A DNA stretch of 64,000 bases from positions 412,001-476,000 of the forward strand of contig JALPQD010000636.1 in NCBI GenBank assembly GCA_023101885.1, given 5' to 3'. Made by a program: the position numbers and the translations under genes. The notes beneath the pieces were generated by a model. That model was not told the origin of the DNA, ran no database searches, and saw nothing but the letters and a program-made list of their open reading frames with translations. Positions 1 to 10,762 of this stretch are shown here, in pieces. Origin of the DNA: Typhlomys cinereus. Taxonomy: Eukaryota; Chordata; Mammalia; Rodentia; Platacanthomyidae. How positions within the stretch are numbered: position 1 is the stretch's first letter; each line of letters starts with the position of its first letter.

Positions 1-1782
1 AACCCACAGAATGGGAGAAAATCTTCACTAAACACATATCTGATAGACCTCTATTATCCAGAGTGCACAAAGAACTTAGAAAACTAAACACCAAGGAAAC
101 AAATGGGCCAATTAAAAAAAAGGACCTTGAATCTTTAAAGAAACTTTACCAAGGACGAAATTAAAATGTCTAACAAATATCTTAAAAAATGTTGCACATC
201 CTTAGCCATCAGGGAATTGCAAATCAAAACCTCCCTGAGATATCATCTCATCCCTGTCAGGATGGCAAAAATTCACAATACAAACAACACCAAATGCTGG
301 AGAGGATGTGGAGAGAGGGGAACTCTCCTACATTGCTGGTTGGAGTGCAGGCTCATACAACCACTCTGGTGAGCCCTCTGGCGATTCCTAAAGAAGTTAA
401 AGATTAAAATTCCATATGACCCTGCTATACCACTTTTGGGAATAACCCCCACACAGCAAAAATTCACCTCGATAGCACAAGCACGACCATGTTAATAGCA
501 GCACTGTTCACAATAGCAAAGTCATGGAATCAGCCCAAATGTCCAACAGTTGACGAGTGGATAAGGAAAATGTGGTACACTTATACAATGGAATACTACT
601 CAGCCATCAACAATGATGAATTAATGCAATTTGCCGGGAAATGGATATTATTAGAAATAATTATATTGAATGAAGTATCCCAGACATGGAAAATTAAGCA
701 CCCTATGTACTCCCTAATAGGTGGATCCTAGTACCAAACCCACTTAGAGACACACTCAAAGGTAAATCTCTGTAATACCTACAGTAATTGCAAAGATTAT
801 AAACAGGAGATAAGGGGAAGGAGGGCCCCACCAGAAACAAGGAGAGAGGGGATCATGCTGCAGTAAAGATAATAGGCCATCATCAAGGACTGCAAGTAAG
901 TAATGAGACATCTGGTTAAGCTCACAGACTTTCCTTCCTGGTCACTTGCAACTGATGGAGTATGATCTTACCAGAAAGGGAGGGCATAATCTGGCAGATA
1001 GAAGGTAACAATTTTGCAATGGGAGACTGACCCATCCCTCGCCGCAGTCTCCTACTCTTATTCCATCTACCTTTAAATCTATCCTTATAATAAGACTCTA
1101 TTTTAACAGCATTTTATCTCTGGCCAGGTGGTGGCATTCAATACCCATCAGGATGGAGCCAAGGGCATTGCAGGAGCAGCAAAACCGAAAATAAATCAAC
1201 AAACCATAATTCAGAACATCAGAGACTCTATATCAACCACCTGGTATCAGGTCTGCCTAATCTCTCCCCATCCTGAATCTCAGGAAAATTTGCGGAAGAA
1301 GGGGAGGGAAGATTGTAAGAGCACAAGGATGGGAGGAGTCATGATATGCAAGATACTCCACACAAGTTAGGGCTGAAGCTATTATAATAGAACTCTGCAT
1401 GATCTGCACAATGACCAACATATCATTAACTCTTCAAAGTCTAGAATGGACTAAAGGCACTAGGATCCTTAGAAGTAAGGGATTAACAGTCACAATAGTG
1501 TCCCTATACTTAAGGGGAACACAAGAAAGAGTTCTAGGAAATGCCACTGAGTCCTTACACCTCATCAGAGAGGAGGAACCAGAGGAAAGTTTGACATACA
1601 CATTAAAGTATGCTCCAGGGGTGGGGGGAGGGGGCACTGGGAGAAAGGGAGGGAGGGGCGAAAGGAAGGGGAAAAGGGGGGAGGGAGCAGGGAGGTCCAG
1701 GAGGAGTGGAGGAAGGGAGGGGACCGGGGTACCTATTACGTTTTTATGAGCAAAAAAGAACATAAAAAAAAGAAAGAGAAGG
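1..1782 (+). mobile_element. L1 retrotransposon, 3' end (ORF2 C-terminus plus 3' UTR)
   Basis: The sequence enters inside ORF2 and runs to an A-rich tail. The C-terminal cysteine motif of ORF2p is readable near 292-372 (CWRGCGERG, then LLHCW, then C; pattern CX3CX7HX4C). An in-frame TGA at 370-372 breaks it, and the frame resumes at 489-731, ending at the usual ORF2 stop TAG (729-731). The 3' UTR of about 1 kb follows and holds a very G-rich purine tract at 1616-1730 and an A-rich tail at 1743-1782. It matches the 3' ends at 14588, 20809 and 62412 base by base with scattered substitutions. The left end lies outside the window, so whether it is 5' truncated cannot be judged. Confidence 0.93.
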
Positions 1783-1799
1783 AAATAGATCAATAGAGA

Positions 1800-2175
1800 A
1801 GACAGCCAATAAACCAGTAGGTGGGAAGACAGTACATCAAACTGCTCTGTAGGTAGCAGATATTATACCCACAGAATGGGAACTTACAGTGGAAACCTTT
1901 GGATCTAAAGCAACATCAATAAAAGGAAATACACCTATTAGTGGGGTGGCCTTTAGAGAGGTAACTTGATATACCACGGAGGACTGAACCCCTACAGGAG
2001 TAGACAAGCCAGAGTGAACCCTGGGATCCATAAAAGTATGCAGGTAGAAAGGTGGGAGGGAATGGGAAGGGATTGGTAAAGAAAAGGGAGAGGATGGAAG
2101 AAAGGGGGAGGGAGGGAAACTGGGATGAATACTCAGTATGCTTGTAAAAGTAGAAAATAAATAAAAAATAATGAT
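1800..2175 (+). mobile_element. Older L1-like 3' terminal fragment
   Basis: A purine-rich tract (2046-2123, GGGAGG-type repeats) is followed by a stretch ending in an A-rich tail (2145-2190). The order is the same as in the L1 3' UTRs nearby, but base identity to them is low outside the purine tract. I read it as the tail of an older rodent L1 subfamily. It could also be a chance purine tract next to an A-rich stretch. Confidence 0.45.
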
Positions 2176-2324
2176 TAATGGAAAAAAAATCCATGGCATG
2201 GAAAACATACTCAGAGAAATTAGAATAAATTTTCTCAAATCAAAGGAAATAACGGAAACCTAAGCATTAGAGGCATTGGAATGCAACATAAACAAGGTAA
2301 GAAAATATCTATTAAAAGTAAAAT

Positions 2325-2556
2325 GCATAGGAACACTACTGTGGCTGTCAATCCCTCATCAGAGAGGAGGGCCCAGAGGAGAGTCTGGCATGCACATTAA
2401 AGGATTCTCCAGGGATTGGGGGGAGAGGCACTAGGGGATGGGGAAGGAAGGGTGAGGGGAGGGGGAGCAGGGGGGTCAGGGAGAGGAAGAGGGAGGGAGG
2501 GAACCAGTGTACCTACTAAGTTTGTATGAGTGGAAATAATAATAAAAAATGTTAAA
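2325..2556 (+). mobile_element. Short L1 3' UTR insertion with inverted 5' head
   Basis: Positions 2357-2556 are the last ~200 bp of the L1 3' UTR in plus orientation, ending in an A-rich tail. The preceding 2325-2356 is the reverse complement of L1 3' UTR sequence that normally lies just upstream (compare 15342-15372). The whole insert is bounded by a 14-bp direct repeat, AAAAGTAAAATGCA, at 2314-2327 and 2557-2570. The inverted head overlaps the duplication by 3 bp. This is the expected product of target-primed reverse transcription with a small 5' inversion. Confidence 0.88.
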
Positions 2557-3206
2557 AAAAGTAAAATGCAAGGCTATAAAACAAACAGTATGTTAAGGCT
2601 GCAGAACAAAGACATAATATGAAAAGCTACAAGAGAGAAATGCCAAGTCACTTGCAAAGAAAAAGCAATCACTGTATTATCAGACCTCCTAGCACAAACC
2701 TGAAAAATTAGGAAAACATAAAATGATATATATTAACCTTGAAAATAAGTAAGCACCAAGCAAGATTACTTTATCTGGCAAAATTGTCTTTTAAAATTAA
2801 TGAAAAAATGATGACAATCTGAGATAAGCAGAAACTAATAAAATCCATTGAAGGGCAACCAAGCATTTCAGAAGATAATGTGAAGGAATTACATAGACAG
2901 GGAATGAAGAAGGACAGACTCAATATAGATAGTACAATAAAGGTTAATTATATAAGAGGAAAATGTGAACTCAGAAGTAATCAACATCTCAGTAAACAAC
3001 TACATTCCTAATATAATGTAGAATTTAAAGAACAAATGATATTTAAACCAACAACTGAAATCAACCAACAATATTCTGTGAATCATAAAAATGCTGTCAG
3101 TAATAATCCTTAATGTAAATAATTCTAACTATTCAATCAGAAGATGCGAAAAAGATAACTAGATTTAAGAAAAACTCAATCATTTGCAGTCTAAGAAATG
3201 AATTTT

Positions 3207-3469
3207 CTGGGCTGGAGAGATGGTTCAGGGGTTAAGACTGTGTCTCACAAGCAGAATGTCTTAAGTTTGGATCCCAGATCCCACACAAAAACACCAGGCA
3301 GAAATGCCTGTGGCCTGCACTTCAGACCTCTGTGGGCAGGGCCTGGGAAATCCCAGAGGGAAGCTAGAAGAAGGTAGAAGCAATCCAGGATGATTCCCAA
3401 ATCACCATTGGTCTTCCACAGATACACACAATGCCCTCTGATATACACACACACACACACACACACACA

Positions 3470-3513
<44 letters not shown>

Positions 3514-3571
3514 CTATCTGAATAACTAATTAATTAATTAATTAAAATACTTAAAAATATAAAAATAAATA
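3207..3571 (+). mobile_element. B2-like tRNA-derived SINE, older copy, with compound microsatellite tail
   Basis: The head (gctggagagatggttcag, then ggttaag) has the tRNA-like A box, and near 3265-3280 a B-box-like 'tttggatccc'. The body ends in AC, TC, TCTA and TAAT repeats (3451-3544) and an A-rich tail. A 14-bp duplication, AAGAAATGAATTTT, flanks it at 3193-3206 and 3572-3585. Compared with the copies at 15970 and 27686 it has lost most CpGs and is diverged, so it is older. Confidence 0.88.
3451..3544. repeat. Compound microsatellite (AC)n(TC)n(TCTA)n(TAAT)n
   Basis: Four simple-repeat blocks follow one another in the SINE tail: AC to about 3470, TC to 3494, TCTA/ATCT to 3520, then TAAT to 3544. 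They probably grew from the SINE's own CA-rich tail. Confidence 0.9.
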
Positions 3572-4803
3572 AAGAAATGAATTTTATGATCAAAAACACA
3601 CAAAAAAACTGAAAATTAAATGAGGGAATATGAAAAACTTACAGTCCTGAAGTCAGTATACCAAGCTAGTGGAGGCAGGAAATGACCAAGACTTGCTATA
3701 CTCAGATCTAACAAAGTAGATTTTAAGCTAAAATTACTCAGAGGAGTTACATAGGGTCAATAAATATCAATAATGGAATAATCCATCAGTAAGTTATAAT
3801 ATCTACAAATGTTGAGAATTGAATATTGGTTTATTCAGTATCATAAAACAAGCACTACTGAATATAAAAGAACATCATATTGTACATGATAATGATGGGT
3901 GATACAAATACCAAGTCATCCTGTTATAGAGATACACCACACAGCAGGTCAAATGAACTTTAAAAAATCTATAGAATATCCCATTTAATAGCTACAGAAA
4001 GCATTTTTCTCAGCAGTCTGAATAATATTTTATATCTTATCACACCACCAGGGATTGAAACTAGAGAAATACTCTCAAGAAAAATGAAATAAACTTTAGA
4101 ATATTGAACAATACATTCTTCAATGATTAGTGGCTTAAAAATACTCAAGAGAATTTTAACTTTGTATAATCACATGTAAGCTAAAATACAATTTATTAAA
4201 ATTGGTACAATACAGAAATATTGCTTTTAGGAAGGGAGCTTAGATTTATGAGTCATTACACTAGAAAGACAGAGTGAAATCAATAAATAACCTGAAGACA
4301 TATCACAATATCTTAGAAAAATGAGACTAATCTTCCAATCAGGTAAACAGAATAACTTAATGAAAATCAGTGCAAAAACTAATGAATTGGAAACTAAAAA
4401 AATCATTGAAATAAAGAACTAGTCATTTGAAAACATGAAAAAGCTGCATATACTTAACTAAATTAAAAAAAGAGAGATTCCCCAAATTATAAAAAAGATG
4501 AAAATACAGACATTGCAAGAATCATTTAATTATGGAATGTGCAAAAAATGGCCTTAGAATATCTATAAGAAATACATAAATTTGTATACACATGTGGCTG
4601 ACCAAAATTGAATCAAGTAGATAAAAACGAACACTTTAAGTAGATAATACAAAGCAATGATATTAAAGATTCTCATAACAAAGAAAAGCCTAGAACCACA
4701 AGGATTTAATACTAAATTCTATCAGGCCTAAAAAAAAGTCTAACATAAATGCTGCCAAAATTATTTATTAAAATAAAAGTGAAATGTATGCTGCCAAACA
4801 TGC

Positions 4804-5229
4804 TGTCATGGTTAGGCAAAGGTGTCAACTTGACAGTTGAGGGTTTGAGCTCTGGGCACATTTGTAGAGAATTAGTAGTTGAGTTAAGCCCAGAGTGAAC
4901 CTGAAGGAGATTGTCTAGCTGATGGGGAAGGTCCAGCCTATGGTGGGTGGGATTAGGCCCTGGAATAAATCACTGAGAGCTAGTTGAGAGAGTCAGCCTC
5001 TTTTTGTACACTTGGCCAGACATGCTGAACTGCCAAGTAAGAATTATCCTTCTCTCGGCCATTACATAGAGATAGTGTGGCCAGTTCCCTCGGCCCTGGT
5101 GTTGGTGCATGCTCTTTCATCAAGCTGGACTGAGAACTATAACCAGAAAATCGTAAGAGAGAATGAACCCTTGTTCCCTTAAGCCATTTGATGGTCATTT
5201 ATCAGCAACCATGCAGGCAAACTGCTACA
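4804..5229 (+). mobile_element. Solo LTR, ERVL-MaLR type
   Basis: About 426 bp that begins TGTCATGG and ends CTACA. It is homologous along its length to the two LTRs of the provirus at 39507-45980. Flanks show a 5-bp near-duplication: CATGC (4799-4803) and CATGT (5230-5234). It lies inside the old L1. The characteristic early segment 'gtgtcaacttgac' is at 4825-4837. It has no internal region, so it arose by LTR-LTR recombination of a provirus. Confidence 0.85.
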
Positions 5230-6715
5230 CATGTCCTATAAAACAATTTTATCTTGATACCTAAATTAGAGATGAAAATAAATAAAACAAAATAAAATAA
5301 ATGAGCCAGAAAATAGTTTTCATGTGATCAGATGCACAAATTTTCAATAGAATATTTAGTAACTGAAAACGATACATCATGAAAAAATCATAAACAAGTT
5401 TGTTTCATCTTTGTTTTATAAGGAATGTGAGGGTAATTTAAGTTACAAAAATCAATGAAGGGATTACACAAAAAATAGATTTACAGTGATCACATATCAA
5501 TCTCAATAAATGCATGATAGTTCTCTGACAGCTTCCCTCATCACAACAGCCCTGATGATCTCTGGCTATACTAACTATTCCTCAACACGATACAGACTCT
5601 ATACAACCAACCTATAACCATAATTATACATAACTGGAAAATTGTCAAGCATTTGTTTTTAACTCATGAACAAGAAAATGGAGTCTACAGTATTAGCTTT
5701 TTTTAAAAGCAGTAGTTAATCAACAGAAACGGGTAGAAAAAGAAGTAAATGTGATTAAATGAGTAAAAAGAAGATGCCAAACTATTGTAAAGGGCAGCTG
5801 AGATGTGAGTAAAATAATCCAAACCCTACAGCAGAAAATACTCAGATCTGATAAACACATCTCAAAGAATCCAGATGCTAAAACTTATCAAAAAACATAT
5901 TAATGGTAGCTTTTTTCCATATATGAAGAACCAGTGCATTGATAAATAAATTTGAAAACAGTATTATATACAACATTACCAAAATGATGTAAAGACCTAA
6001 GAACAAACCTACTTATGAAATGAAAGACATAAACAGCAAAAACTTTGAAACAGCAAAAAAAGAAACTGAATAAGATGATAAAAGAGGAAAAGATTTCTGA
6101 TTCATGTATAATAGCAGAATAAACATTGTAAAAATAGCTGTTACAAAATCTTTTTATAAAAAATGTATCTAGTCAATGCAGTGTCCACCAAAATTCGAAT
6201 GATATTTGCTACATAAATAAAATATAATTCTTCATTCACATGGAAGCACAGGAGACTCAGAATAGCCAAAGTAATCTTAAACAAAAAATAAGCCACAAAT
6301 TATATTACAGAGCCAAACAAGAACGCATAATAGACTCTGTAAATCCAACCTATAACCATCATTATGCTGAAAATAACAGAAAGACATATAAATCAATAGA
6401 ACAGAATGGAACACCCAGAAATAAAAACCATACAGCTACAGCCACTTCACATTTCTTAAAGCTGCCATAAAAAATATACATATGACAGATAAGGCAACAT
6501 TTTTTACAAGTAAACCAGGTAAAAACGGGTATCTAAATGTAGAAGAATGAAAAGGGATTTCTGTAAAATCTCAAATTCAATATGTATCAAAGACTTGAAA
6601 TAGTGAAACTACTAGAAGACTCCATATTTAAAGATACAGGTGTAGGTGAAAATTTGCTAAAGTGACTCATATAGCTCAGTTTGTAATAACAAGAATTGAC
6701 AAATGGGATTGCTTA

Positions 6716-8465
6716 GAGGTCCCAGGTGAAGTGTGCCAACATCTACCAGCTCTCCCCTTTCCGCCGCAGACTCTCTGGTACAGGGAGGACACACTGCTTC
6801 TCAGGTAAATTCCCCCAGAACCTATGTCACCCGCTCCTCTCAGCTCCTCCCACCAGCCAGCCCCAACAGCACCCAACCTGCTCTGGGCTAGGGAAGGCCA
6901 TTAGGCCACACACCAGATCCCAGGTGAAGTGCACCAACATCTATCAGCTCTGCTCTTTTCCAGGGAGGACACCCTGCTTCTCAGAATTCGACAGAGTCTG
7001 AAGAAAACCCAAGCAAAGCTCTAGGGGACAAAGGCCATACATCTGAAGTCTTCTAAAATCATCTCATCACAATGGAGAGATTCGTCACATCCAGCCAAAA
7101 GATAAGTAAACCATCTTGTTCTCTTCAATTATGAGTCACTGTAGATTAAGTTTTCCATACAGCCACCCCCCAAAACATTTACAACTTCAGGGAATATACC
7201 ACTCGCCCCCACATATCACCAAAGTACTGAATCGTAAAAGTAAACTATCTTATTAATATTCAACCCCTGCCCACTAAACCTGACTTAAATGATGTACTAA
7301 CAGTCTAATAGCCTCATCCAGGAAATAACAATAGACAAGCATACCCAATTCCAAGGCAAAAACTAGTAAAACTGCTCGAGAGTAGTAATAACAACTAATT
7401 CAGTTCAGTCAAAAACACCCAGAAACTGAAAGAAGTTCTTAAGAGATAAAACAACAATGCCCAGGTCAAAGTACATGCGTGAGAAACAAAACCCAAGAAA
7501 ACAAATCTCTCATGGAAAGAATTAGCCCCATAATGATAGATTCAAACCAGAACAAATTCACAGAAAATAACCAAGAAAGCCAGACCCAAGATAATCGACT
7601 TTCAAAGCATGATCATTACCATGATCAATACTATGAAAGAGGAAATCTGGGAGGATTTAAATAACTGCATCAACCACTTTAAAGAGGAACACAACAGGCA
7701 CTTGGAGGAGATGAAAGAAACAGTTGAAAAAACAAAAGTAGGCGTAGACCAGTTAAAAAAAATCTCAAGCAGAGTTTAAAATTGAGCTACAAGACAAGAT
7801 ATATTCACCTCAGAACTTAACAGAGTCTTATTTGCAGAACTAAGGAAGCAGAAAATAGAATTTCAAATCTTGAAGAAAACATGGAAGAATTAACCAGCTC
7901 AATGGAAGAGGTCGTTAAAGCCAAAAACATACTTGAGAGAAATATTCAAGAGTTATGGGACACCCTGAAGAAGCCCAACATGAGCATTCACAGAATGCCA
8001 GAACAGGAATCCCAAAATACCACACCTGAGGAAATTTTTCAAATTATCATAAAGGAAAACATTCCTCATCTAAAGAATGAGAGGCCATCCAAATACAAGA
8101 GCCATTCCACACCCAAACACCCCAAACAAGATAGAAACTCTCCACGGCAAATAATAGTCAAAACACTCCACATTCAAGACTAAAAAAAGGTGCTGAGAGC
8201 TTCAAGGTGAAAAAAAAAAAAAACAAGTCACTTTTAAAGGTAAACCTATTAAAATAAAAAATGACTTCTCAAGGGAAACAGTAAAAGCAAGAAGAGTTTG
8301 GAGAGACATACTTCAAGTATTAAATGAGCAAAAGTGTCAACCCAGGCTGATATACCCTGCAAAACTATCAGTCACGATCCAGGGGGAAAGAAAAGGTTTT
8401 CAGCACAGAGACAAGTTGAAGGCTTACTTGTCTACCAAACTAGGCCTTCAAAAAATGTTAGATAT
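6716..8465 (+). mobile_element. L1 'A', 5' part (5' UTR and ORF1), split by L1 'B'
   Basis: Begins at the junction with the old L1 and contains a 5' UTR, then a broken ORF1. The 5' UTR starts with two tandem, related units: 'tcccaggtgaagtg' recurs at 6720 and 6918, a period of about 198 bp. They resemble the monomer organisation of some rodent L1 promoters. The sequence stops at 8465 in the ORF1 3' part, and the matching continuation starts at 15696 after L1 'B'. The junction is clean: the ORF1 text on the two sides joins without loss. Confidence 0.85.
7457..8465 (+). pseudogene. L1 ORF1 pseudogene of element A (5' portion)
   Basis: Homologous throughout to ORF1 of L1 'B' (9641-10705). The start codon is present at 7457, but frameshifts follow within the first codons. 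The segment 7881-8183 reads in frame through the middle of ORF1p (residues like LKKPNMSIHRMPEQE). A TAA then occurs in the 'KDKE' region at 8181-8183. A run of 13 As near 8212 adds another frame change. The product would have been the L1 RNA-binding, coiled-coil trimer protein. The last ~18 codons lie at 15696-15750. Confidence 0.85.
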
Positions 8466-9128
8466 CCCCGGAGCCCCACGCTTCCCGGTGGCGAGCTCCC
8501 AGGCCGACTCCGGCTTGGCCTGCGCCCCGGCCCTGACGACCCCAGCCCCCTCCACGCCACCCCCGCCCCCACCAGCTGCCCAAGGTGAGTGAGAGAGAGA
8601 GCCCAGCCCAGCCCCGCCCCCCACCCGGGAGCTGCCCGGCCAGCAGCACCACGCCCCGCGGTGCCTGGCTTTGCCCCCGGGGCCCCGCCCCCCTCCACAC
8701 CGACCTTCCCAGTCGCAGGTGAAGAATTCTGCCATCAACATCAGACCCTCTGCCTCTCTGGCCCACCGGGGACCTACGCACGTGGTCCACGGAAGACACA
8801 CTGCTACTCAGAATTCAATAAAGCCCAAAGGAAACTCAAGCAAAATTCTAAGGAACAAAGGGAACACAGGCCATACATCTGGACTCCACTACAATCAGTA
8901 TATCATGTGGGCGAGATTCTTCTCATCCAACCCAAAGATAAGTAAACTTTTTCTTTTCAACTTACTGATCCTTTAAAGTATCAATGCTGTAGATCAACTT
9001 TCTCATACAGCCACCCCACAACATACAACTCCAGGGAGTACACCACTCACCCCCACATTTCACCAAGATACTAAATCGTAAAATTGCACTACCAAACTAA
9101 TATTCACCCCCTGGTAACATAACCTGAC

Positions 9129-9164
<36 letters not shown>

Positions 9165-9640
9165 TATTTAACTGTGTGCATATGCGTGTGTATTTGCGCA
9201 CGCGTGTGTGGGTCTGTGTGTATGTGTGTGTGTGTCTGTGTATGTGTGTGTCTGTGTATGTGTACAACCACGGACGAATTCGTGAACCACCATGGATGCC
9301 ATCGGCCGGGATTCATAGGCTCCGCCCTACCAGGACCAGAAGAGCAGGCCGCCCCTGCTTCCGCCTGGCGTCTATACGTGGGATCTGGGATCCGAACTCA
9401 GGACCTTCCGCCTGCAATGTGGAGGCTTAACCCCTGAGCCACCTCTCCAGCCCAACATAACCTGACTTAACTGACGTACTAACAGCCTAGTAGCCTCATC
9501 TAGGATATAACAATAACAATACACAAACATACCCAATCCAAGACAAGCACTAGTAACAACTGGCAAGTGTAACAATACCAACTAGGTGGATTCAGTGAAA
9601 AACACACAGAAACTGAAGGGTCCTAAAAAACAAAACAACA
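8466..9640 (+). promoter_or_regulatory. GC-rich 5' UTR and promoter region of L1 'B'
   Basis: The first ~280 bp are very GC- and CpG-rich (for example around 8466-8720), with CCCCGCCCC-type runs that could bind Sp1-like factors. The remainder, from about 8725, is A-rich and homologous to the 3' part of the 5' UTRs of L1 A, C and I. L1 5' UTRs hold an internal RNA polymerase II promoter. The GC-rich head here has no clear match in the heads of the other three full-length L1s. A minus-strand SINE (9131-9453) interrupts it. Confidence 0.75.
9131..9453 (-). mobile_element. B2-like SINE in the 5' UTR of L1 'B'
   Basis: Minus orientation. The tRNA-like head reads from 9453 leftward, with the B-box region near 9390-9405 (complement of gggatccgaactcagg) and a (TTA)n/(GT)n tail at 9131-9270. 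The perfect 15-bp duplication AACATAACCTGACTT flanks it at 9116-9130 and 9454-9468. Many CpGs remain, so it is young relative to the copies at 3207 and 35333. Confidence 0.93.
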
Positions 9641-10705
9641 ATGTACAAGTCAAAGTGCAGATCCACGAGAAACAAAACCCAAGAAAACCAACATCCTGTC
9701 AAAAGAATCAATCCCATAATGAGGGATTCTGACCAGAACAAATCCACAGAAAACAGCCATGAAAGCCAGACCCAACATAAAGACTTTCAGAGTATGATCA
9801 TTACCATGATTAATACTATGAAAGAGGAAATCCGAGAAGAGTTAAACAACCGTATCAACCACTTCGAACAGGAACACAACAGGCACTTGGAGGAGTTGAG
9901 AAAAACAGTTCAAGAAACAAAAATAGGTATACAGCAATTAAAACAGTCTCAGGCAGAGTTTAAAATTTAACTAAAAGACAAGTTATCTTCAACCCAAAAC
10001 TCAACAGAGAGTCTTATCAGCAGAACAAATGAGGCAGAAAATAGAATTTCAGATCTTGAAGACAAAGTGGGAGAATTAACCAACTCAACGGAAGAGGCTC
10101 TTAAAGCCAAAAAGATACTGGAGAGGAACATTCAAGAGATATGGGACACCCTGAAGAAGCCTAACATGCGCATTCATGGAATACCAGAGCAAGAATCCCA
10201 AAATACCACACCGGAGGAAATATTTCAAATCATCATAAATGAAAACTTCCCACAACTAAAGAATGAGAGGCCTATCCAAATACAAGAGGCATTTCGCACT
10301 CCAAACAGATATGACCAAAATAGAAAATCGCCACAGCAAATAATAGTCAAAACACTACACATTCAAGACAAAGAAAAGGTGCTGAGAGCTTCAAGAGAAA
10401 AAAAGCAAGTCACTTTGAAAGGCAAACCTATTAGAATAACAAATGACTACTCAATGGAAACAGTAAAAGCAAGAAGAGCTTGGAGAGACATACTTCAAGT
10501 ATTAAATGAGCAAAAATACCAACCCAGACTGATATACCCGGCAAAACTATCTGTCATGATTGAGGGAGAAAGAAAAGTTTTCCAGCACAAAGACAACTTG
10601 AAGGGATACATGTCTACCAAACCAGGCCTTCAAAAAATCCTAGAAATGATACTCAAGCTTGAAGAAAAGAACAAGCGTATCCAGGAGGACAGAAGGGAAG
10701 TATAA
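9641..10705 (+). pseudogene. L1 ORF1 (RNA-binding protein), one nonsense codon
   Basis: ORF1p coats L1 RNA as a coiled-coil trimer and is a nucleic-acid chaperone. The frame from ATG 9641 runs 354 codons to a TAA at 10703-10705, close to the usual 340-370 residues. The only lesion I see is a TAA at 9968-9970 (codon 110). Residues ~40-115 are charged and heptad-like (coiled coil). The RRM-like middle includes IHGIPEQESQNTTPEE. The C-terminal domain includes REKKQVTLKGKPIRI, KARRAWRD and YPAKLSV. Shared length and layout with the broken ORF1s of A, C and I support the start. As written the protein would be cut within the coiled coil. Confidence 0.9.
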
Positions 10706-10762
10706 TAAAACCAAAACATGAATATCAAACAACATGCTTACAAAGTCTACTGAACATAAAAA

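Larger units (their letters stand above)
2176..6715 (+). mobile_element. Old degenerate L1, 5' segment (ORF1 C-terminus into ORF2)
   Basis: Low-identity L1 sequence in plus orientation with no usable frame. At 2620-2800 the order of words matches the ORF1p C-terminal region (a run like 'gagagaaatgccaagtcac', then a segment equivalent to 'YPAKLS'). At 3150-3200 an ORF2 start region is recognisable, at 4380-4470 the mid ORF2 region, and at 6170-6300 the region encoding the run after the reverse transcriptase. It carries three insertions that post-date it: an L1 tail (2325-2556), a SINE (3207-3571) and a MaLR LTR (4804-5229). It stops at 6715 where L1 'A' begins, and its continuation resumes near 21910. 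Assignment rests on remembered general L1 layout and A-rich composition, not on alignment. Confidence 0.7.

Noticed and set aside
1399..1793. Open frames of about 116-119 codons through the L1 3' UTR purine tract
   Set aside because: Repetitive G/R/E or P/L translations from the purine tract; the same tract in other copies is read in other frames.
8334..8976. Several overlapping open frames on both strands in the GC-rich stretch
   Set aside because: They are stop-poor because of GC richness; the position is the 5' UTR of L1 'B' and no frame shows a domain.
9174..9437. Cysteine/valine-rich frames across (GT)n
   Set aside because: Translations of a SINE and its microsatellite tail; the same happens at 3245, 16077, 27669, 35397, 52544.
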